Shown here in pieces: positions 6,301-8,950 of a stretch of DNA of 8,950 nucleotides. The stretch comes from Paracoccaceae bacterium (GTDB lineage: Bacteria > Pseudomonadota > Alphaproteobacteria > Rhodobacterales > Rhodobacteraceae). The notes under the pieces were generated by a model, which was given only the letters and a program-made list of their open reading frames with translations, made no database searches and was not told the origin of the DNA. The DNA lies in NCBI GenBank assembly GCA_026982275.1, contig JALSHK010000467.1, forward strand, positions 1 through 8,950, written 5' to 3'. The translations under genes were made by a program, and so were the position numbers. Within the stretch, counting starts at the first letter, position 1. Each line of letters opens with the position of its first letter.

Positions 6301-7737
6301 GCCATCTCCGACCTGCATGCAAAACTGACCGTGCAGGAAATGCAGGACCGGGGCTGGGCGCTGGACCGTGAGGGGGCCGCTGCGGCGGGCCTGCATGTCA
6401 TTCTGGAGCTGGGCATGCTGGAAGAGGACCTGAAACGCGGAGCCGCATTATGGGGCATGGCCCATGCGGGCCAAGCCCTTTCGGCGGGTGATCTTTCAAA
6501 TGCCGCAGACCCCGATGCCCCACTGGACGAGGCCAGCCACATTGCGGCAATACAAGGAGCGGCGGCAGATCTATGGGCGCGGCTAGAGCGGATTTTTGCT
6601 GCCATGCGAGCCACACACAAATCCTATGGCAACCGAATCAACAGCATATTCAGGATGATCGCAGAGGATTATGAAACCCCCGGTATATCCTGGGGTGCGG
6701 ATATGCGCCGCGATCAGGCGCTGCAAAAAGATGTGGTCAAGCTGCACGCTATGCTGTTGAAATTGCAAAACCTCGATCTGGAGGGTGCCGGAACCCTCCC
6801 TGCCGCTTCACGACTGGTTGTCGATATGGCGGGGAGCGAAGCAGAACTGCGCCGCCCGCTCGCGGCATTGGAGGCTCGGCTTCTGCGGGTTCGAGAAAGT
6901 CTGAGCCTGCGCAATGCCGCGCCGGCCAGCCTTTCAGAGGCCCGTGCCGATCTGAGAGCAGCCACGGCAGCTTTACAACTATCTACGGGCATAGAATCGT
7001 TGGCTATATTTCCGGTATTTGAAAAAACAGAAGCCCTAACACCGCTTCTGCTCGCGCCACAAAGTGCCAAGGACGCTCTTGGGCCATGGCCGGATTACCG
7101 CGCAAGGCTGGCGCGCTTACTGGAAAGAGCCGGCAGCCATCTTGCGGGATATGCGGTGCATCCGGATGCCACAGCGGATGATAAAGAAGGGGACGGCACC
7201 GATATGCGCGACGAAAGAGACGCCCCGCGCGCATATCATCGCGGTATTTTTCTAGCCGGCGATAACGATATGACCGCGGCCAGTATCAGCGGCATTGTGG
7301 TGGATGAATGGGTGGAAAAACGACCCGCTTCGCAACAGGATGCAGCCATTGCCCTAAATTATGATGCCCCCCAGGCCGAGGCACCCAACACCCTGATTCT
7401 TGCAGTACCCGAGGCACCCGGTTCGCCGCCCTGGTCCCATGAGCGGGCGGCCCTGATCGTTCGCCAAATGCTGGACCTTATGAAAATGCGGGCCCTGACC
7501 ACACAAACCACACCGCTCGAAAATACCATTCTGCCATTGGCCAATCTGGTGGCACATCTGGGCAACGGGCCAAACGAGCGCCCGCGCTTGCCAACATCCA
7601 AATATCCCGCCGGTTTGAAAAGCTGGTTTGCAACCGGAGGGCAGCGCGATATCGTGGCAGATGCAGAGTTGAACATATTGGGCCGCGCGTGGAACCAAAC
7701 CGGCCAATACCGGCCCGGAGGGAAGGATACACCATGA
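3319..7737 (+). CDS. Giant conserved protein of unknown function with TPTNNT and YDAP motifs (1472 aa)
   Basis: No function can be assigned, but the motifs match a family of giant uncharacterised proteins I recall from diverse bacteria. Residues 1-28 are a Lys/Arg/Pro-rich tail (10 basic residues). MRLEYR (34-39) and EIWMRWYPDD (108-117) look like two paired family strands, here separated by a charged helical insert. The N-terminal region continues with a DFHTALQLGMGLKLR segment (245-259), TPTNNT (307-312) and CLPGVKFGTSAYGILPV (418-434). The central region has LDAWITGLASIRL (679-691), YIQAPSQGQAVTAAILR (726-742) and FEIDLSAGRTRRALK (754-768). It also has CFDGLGFL (827-834) and MDALADLVVAEAVHHRAAGA (856-875). 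Residues 980-1275 are mostly predicted helix. A polar acidic insert (1283-1305) precedes the C-terminal module with DEWVEKRPAS (1329-1338) and ALNYDAPQAEAPNTLILAVP (1345-1364). No signal peptide or membrane segment is seen. The start is supported by GAGGG 8 nt upstream. The 3' end overlaps the next start as ATGA. No frameshift is apparent. Confidence 0.95.
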   Translation: MKKPNRRKTPKPRTPAKSGKRPETAQSPLLMMPMRLEYRVVTQKEKVNVLRRAKNADTLLKLRLKLSQTRPDDETTIAGINREIEDLTREAEASGLSLEPLELKNRTEIWMRWYPDDSFAESGLAPASERETEALEAFLDHPQSRSWPRLAEGEMTALWAELVAVAGEARAVHLMRTYGATEDPLWESRIGRITGLPGQVSVFALHKGDLTEIGRGNPVPPNTDWGGGLVSYAPAVVGDGSWMSDFHTALQLGMGLKLRDPTTVELALAADWLICVGISGENGREELEKLLADKIADGGFEFLHQDTPTNNTPDAPAGAQKSDSVQGRLGQRASFELGSLQDTGLGWEVLATALGVDGKTLAKATGAGESGHLDAAAMIRLIGPALMDGSLAATPVMNGVTDTGFIELLAQHVQAGGCLPGVKFGTSAYGILPVADVLATPAKPYKLSSTEANYERFIRLYTKIVGRMMVAESETTTTRLEPDDPDASEKLTDILQTSSVSRRIDVANEGEDMVSGLECPYVNGTTELTTPRKYLMHLLTMPVRDLVKPDETDTEWPLLYRLAHLSLTRNRELGVLAGSSGFGGRGNLRRIQGNWMNGLSAPQRNAVNQSRQYSVEGFNQAKAAALNLIPARRRGELKVVNARFSDALKRLHNLAAKPGGIERLETLMMEVVDLFQHRLDAWITGLASIRLARLRESHPETGLVLGCFGMLGKLREKSVTVAGDGYIQAPSQGQAVTAAILRSAFLRHRSEGAFEIDLSAGRTRRALKIMEHIRHGIPLPECLGMRGERWLRDRQLSMLIFEMRTAYPLENPDADGQGARGPAGRRCFDGLGFLQAAPAGLTPEQRKLQKTLHDDMDALADLVVAEAVHHRAAGAANVASAWLRVLSGGPVPHLPEFIRSYRSGHASDYRVSLVLPQGPAAENGSPLRLAEYGLAALLDKMIPALNDAAVMARIMLGNETVYEVKIHLATDLGLDAIHLARLGVEPLRRRMEAFAISDLHAKLTVQEMQDRGWALDREGAAAAGLHVILELGMLEEDLKRGAALWGMAHAGQALSAGDLSNAADPDAPLDEASHIAAIQGAAADLWARLERIFAAMRATHKSYGNRINSIFRMIAEDYETPGISWGADMRRDQALQKDVVKLHAMLLKLQNLDLEGAGTLPAASRLVVDMAGSEAELRRPLAALEARLLRVRESLSLRNAAPASLSEARADLRAATAALQLSTGIESLAIFPVFEKTEALTPLLLAPQSAKDALGPWPDYRARLARLLERAGSHLAGYAVHPDATADDKEGDGTDMRDERDAPRAYHRGIFLAGDNDMTAASISGIVVDEWVEKRPASQQDAAIALNYDAPQAEAPNTLILAVPEAPGSPPWSHERAALIVRQMLDLMKMRALTTQTTPLENTILPLANLVAHLGNGPNERPRLPTSKYPAGLKSWFATGGQRDIVADAELNILGRAWNQTGQYRPGGKDTP
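6780..6799 (+). repeat. 7-bp GC-rich hairpin inside the 1472-residue gene
   Basis: GGAGGGT (6780-6786) pairs with ACCCTCC (6793-6799) across a 6-nt loop. The left arm contains a Shine-Dalgarno-like GGAGGG, which the hairpin would hide from ribosomes. No T-run follows, so it is not an intrinsic terminator. It may be chance in GC-rich coding DNA. Confidence 0.4.
7201..7237 (+). repeat. Perfect 10-bp inverted repeat with 17-nt spacer
   Basis: GATATGCGCG (7201-7210) and CGCGCATATC (7228-7237) are perfect reverse complements. They lie where the 1472-residue protein has a polar, charged stretch (DMRDERDAPRAYH, residues 1295-1307) just before its C-terminal module. No T-run follows. Possible roles are mRNA structure or a bound dyad; chance is not excluded. 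Confidence 0.45.
7717..7727 (+). promoter_or_regulatory. Double Shine-Dalgarno-like site for the last gene
   Basis: GGAGGGAAGGA sits inside the end of the 1472-residue gene. The AAGGA half ends 6 nt before the ATG at 7734, and the GGAGG half lies further upstream. With the ATGA overlap this fixes the downstream start and suggests efficient re-initiation after the upstream stop. Confidence 0.7.
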
Positions 7738-8950
7738 GTGCGCAAGGATCACAACAGCTTCACGGGTCAAATATCTCACCGGATATAGACACGGCGTTAG
7801 CGGCGCAGACCAAGGATGCCTTGTGGTTTCTGGCCCGACAATGGCAAATGGGAGAATTCGAGGCCGAAAACGGTGGCCTGCCTATGCAGGTGCATGTGGC
7901 ATCACGGATCTACCCGTTGCTGCACTGCGAAGCGGGGGGCGTGCAAAAGCCTGTCGATCCCCAGCAGCCGCTGGAATATCTGGTCGAAGCCGAGGTGAAC
8001 GATAAGGACCCCGGCCGAAAACCCTTGGCCTGGCAGTCAGCAACGCTGGAATATGATTTTGCGCTTTCTACCGGTGCCCATCGGCTCGAGGCGCGAGGAT
8101 ATGGCGGGCGCATGATGGGCTGGCATGATTTCACCCTCGCGGCAAGCGGTCCAGGAAAAGGGGAGGCGCAGCATTTTGGCATGATCCCCGGCCAATTGCA
8201 GATTCGCGGTGTGCCCGAACCGCGCTTCTGGGAGATCGAAGATCGAGACGCCTATTTTGACAGCGGAGAAAGCGTCGAGCCAAATATTCTGTCGGTGCTG
8301 CTACCGGAATTCTTTTATACCGACATAAAAAACTGGTATATGATCCCTGCGCCGATGCCCGCAGGTGCGCTACGGGAGGTGGAAAAGGTTATCGTGGTGG
8401 ACAGCTTTGGCATTGCCAGCGAACTGGGGCCTGTGGGCCGCCGCGATGAAGAGGATCCATGGTCGGTTTTTGCGCTGGATACACAAGATGGCGCGCCAAC
8501 CGACAGCTCTACCCTGCTATGCCTGAACACTGCTGCCAGAATAGGCGAGAACGATATAATAGAAGAAGTCCGGTTTTTGCGTGATGAAGCCGCAAATCTT
8601 GTTTGGGGCTGGGAGCGACAGCTAACCGAAGCCGGGCGGGGCCTGTTCAGCACCGTGTTCGAGCCGCGCGACAAAGAAAAAACCAAAGAAGAAGCCCCGA
8701 TACATCCGGACCTGCGGTTCCGGCTGAAATCGGAAACGGCTCGGTCTTTCATCCCTTATGTGCCCCGCCAGACCGCCGCCGTGCCCGCTGTGGAGGGGGA
8801 TATCGCGCTGCGCCGGGCAAGATCGGACGAGGCATATTCTGGCGAGAACCCTCAATATCGTGGTGAAATTATTGGCGAGTCGCCGTATCTGAACGAGGAA
8901 AACATCCCTCGTTCAGGCCTTCGCATAAGGCGGATAAACCGCTTTGCAAG
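7734..8950 (+). CDS. Conserved protein of unknown function, 3' truncated by window edge (first 405 aa)
   Basis: The gene starts at an ATG overlapping the upstream TGA (ATGA, 7734-7737) and stays open to the end of the window; no stop is seen in 405 codons. Near the N terminus is DALWFLARQWQMGEFEAENG (28-47), a Trp-rich signature I recall from uncharacterised proteins encoded beside homologues of the two preceding genes. Further family-like blocks are GVPEPRFWEIEDRDAYFDSG (159-178), LLPEFFYTDIKNWYMIPAP (189-207) with MPAGALREVEKVIVVDSFG (208-226), and NLVWGWERQ (288-296). The last visible block, YLNEENIPRSGLRIRRINRF (385-404), corresponds to a late segment of such proteins. Perhaps less than a third of the gene is missing; that is an estimate from memory of the family. 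A short Lys/Glu-rich stretch (311-320) interrupts the fold. No signal peptide or membrane helix is visible. About a third of isoleucine codons are the rare ATA. The protein probably acts with the products of the upstream genes. Its biochemical role is unknown. Confidence 0.92.
   Translation, partial: MSAQGSQQLHGSNISPDIDTALAAQTKDALWFLARQWQMGEFEAENGGLPMQVHVASRIYPLLHCEAGGVQKPVDPQQPLEYLVEAEVNDKDPGRKPLAWQSATLEYDFALSTGAHRLEARGYGGRMMGWHDFTLAASGPGKGEAQHFGMIPGQLQIRGVPEPRFWEIEDRDAYFDSGESVEPNILSVLLPEFFYTDIKNWYMIPAPMPAGALREVEKVIVVDSFGIASELGPVGRRDEEDPWSVFALDTQDGAPTDSSTLLCLNTAARIGENDIIEEVRFLRDEAANLVWGWERQLTEAGRGLFSTVFEPRDKEKTKEEAPIHPDLRFRLKSETARSFIPYVPRQTAAVPAVEGDIALRRARSDEAYSGENPQYRGEIIGESPYLNEENIPRSGLRIRRINRFA
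8889..8916 (+). repeat. Perfect 10-bp hairpin with 8-nt loop in the last gene
   Basis: CTGAACGAGG (8889-8898) pairs perfectly with CCTCGTTCAG (8907-8916) around the loop AAAACATC. It encodes the conserved-looking LNEENIPRSG stretch. The following bases (gccttcgcataagg) contain no T-run, so it is not an intrinsic terminator. It is the most compact strong stem I found in the window. Confidence 0.5.

Noticed and set aside
7354..7779. A minus-strand frame of 141 codons spanning the junction of the last two genes
   Set aside because: It overlaps both conserved coding ends. Its translation looks like frame shadow, and the forward junction has convincing ribosome sites.

Overview
The window is almost wholly protein-coding on the + strand: four large genes head to tail, with 11 nt, 0 nt and a 4-nt overlap at the three junctions. 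No promoter, terminator, RNA gene, mobile element or CRISPR array is visible. G+C looks to be near 60% by eye, every start has a purine-rich Shine-Dalgarno sequence, and there is no sign of a eukaryote or an archaeon. The source is most likely a Gram-negative, proteobacterium-like organism. I place it no more precisely than a weak guess at Alphaproteobacteria, based on codon style.

Layout: (A) 2-613 is the 3' end of a gene that starts before the window and is of unknown function. (B) 625-3318 encodes an 897-residue protein with two conserved halves joined by a basic, low-complexity linker. (C) 3319-7737 encodes a 1472-residue, largely helical protein. (D) 7734-8950 is the first 405 codons of a further gene that runs off the right edge. 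The longest non-coding gap is 11 nt.

None of the four resembles a family of known biochemical function that I can name. B, C and D do match, motif by motif, a set of large uncharacterised bacterial proteins that I recall as hypothetical proteins encoded side by side in diverse bacteria. The best signatures are FEPNYFPFLELKDPDLPW and an NH-x2-M-x2-EL-x-WREYPTD-x-RGT block in B. In C they are a YPDD strand, a TPTNNT motif, a YIQAPSQGQAVTAA block and a C-terminal DEWVE...NYDAP module. In D they are DALWFLARQWQMGEF, GVPEPRFWEIED and WY-x-IP-x-PMPAG. This recognition comes from memory and was not searched. A also has a possible family-like block (FFNISEGQRLSDPVFE), with lower confidence.

The tight spacing suggests one polycistronic message with coupled translation, and so fixed proportions of the products, as expected for subunits of one assembly. 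No signal peptide or transmembrane helix is apparent in the complete proteins, so the assembly should form in the cytoplasm. What it does cannot be read from the sequence. A phage-tail-like or other large structural machine is one testable possibility, not a conclusion. This gene set is the best candidate in the window for an undescribed system.
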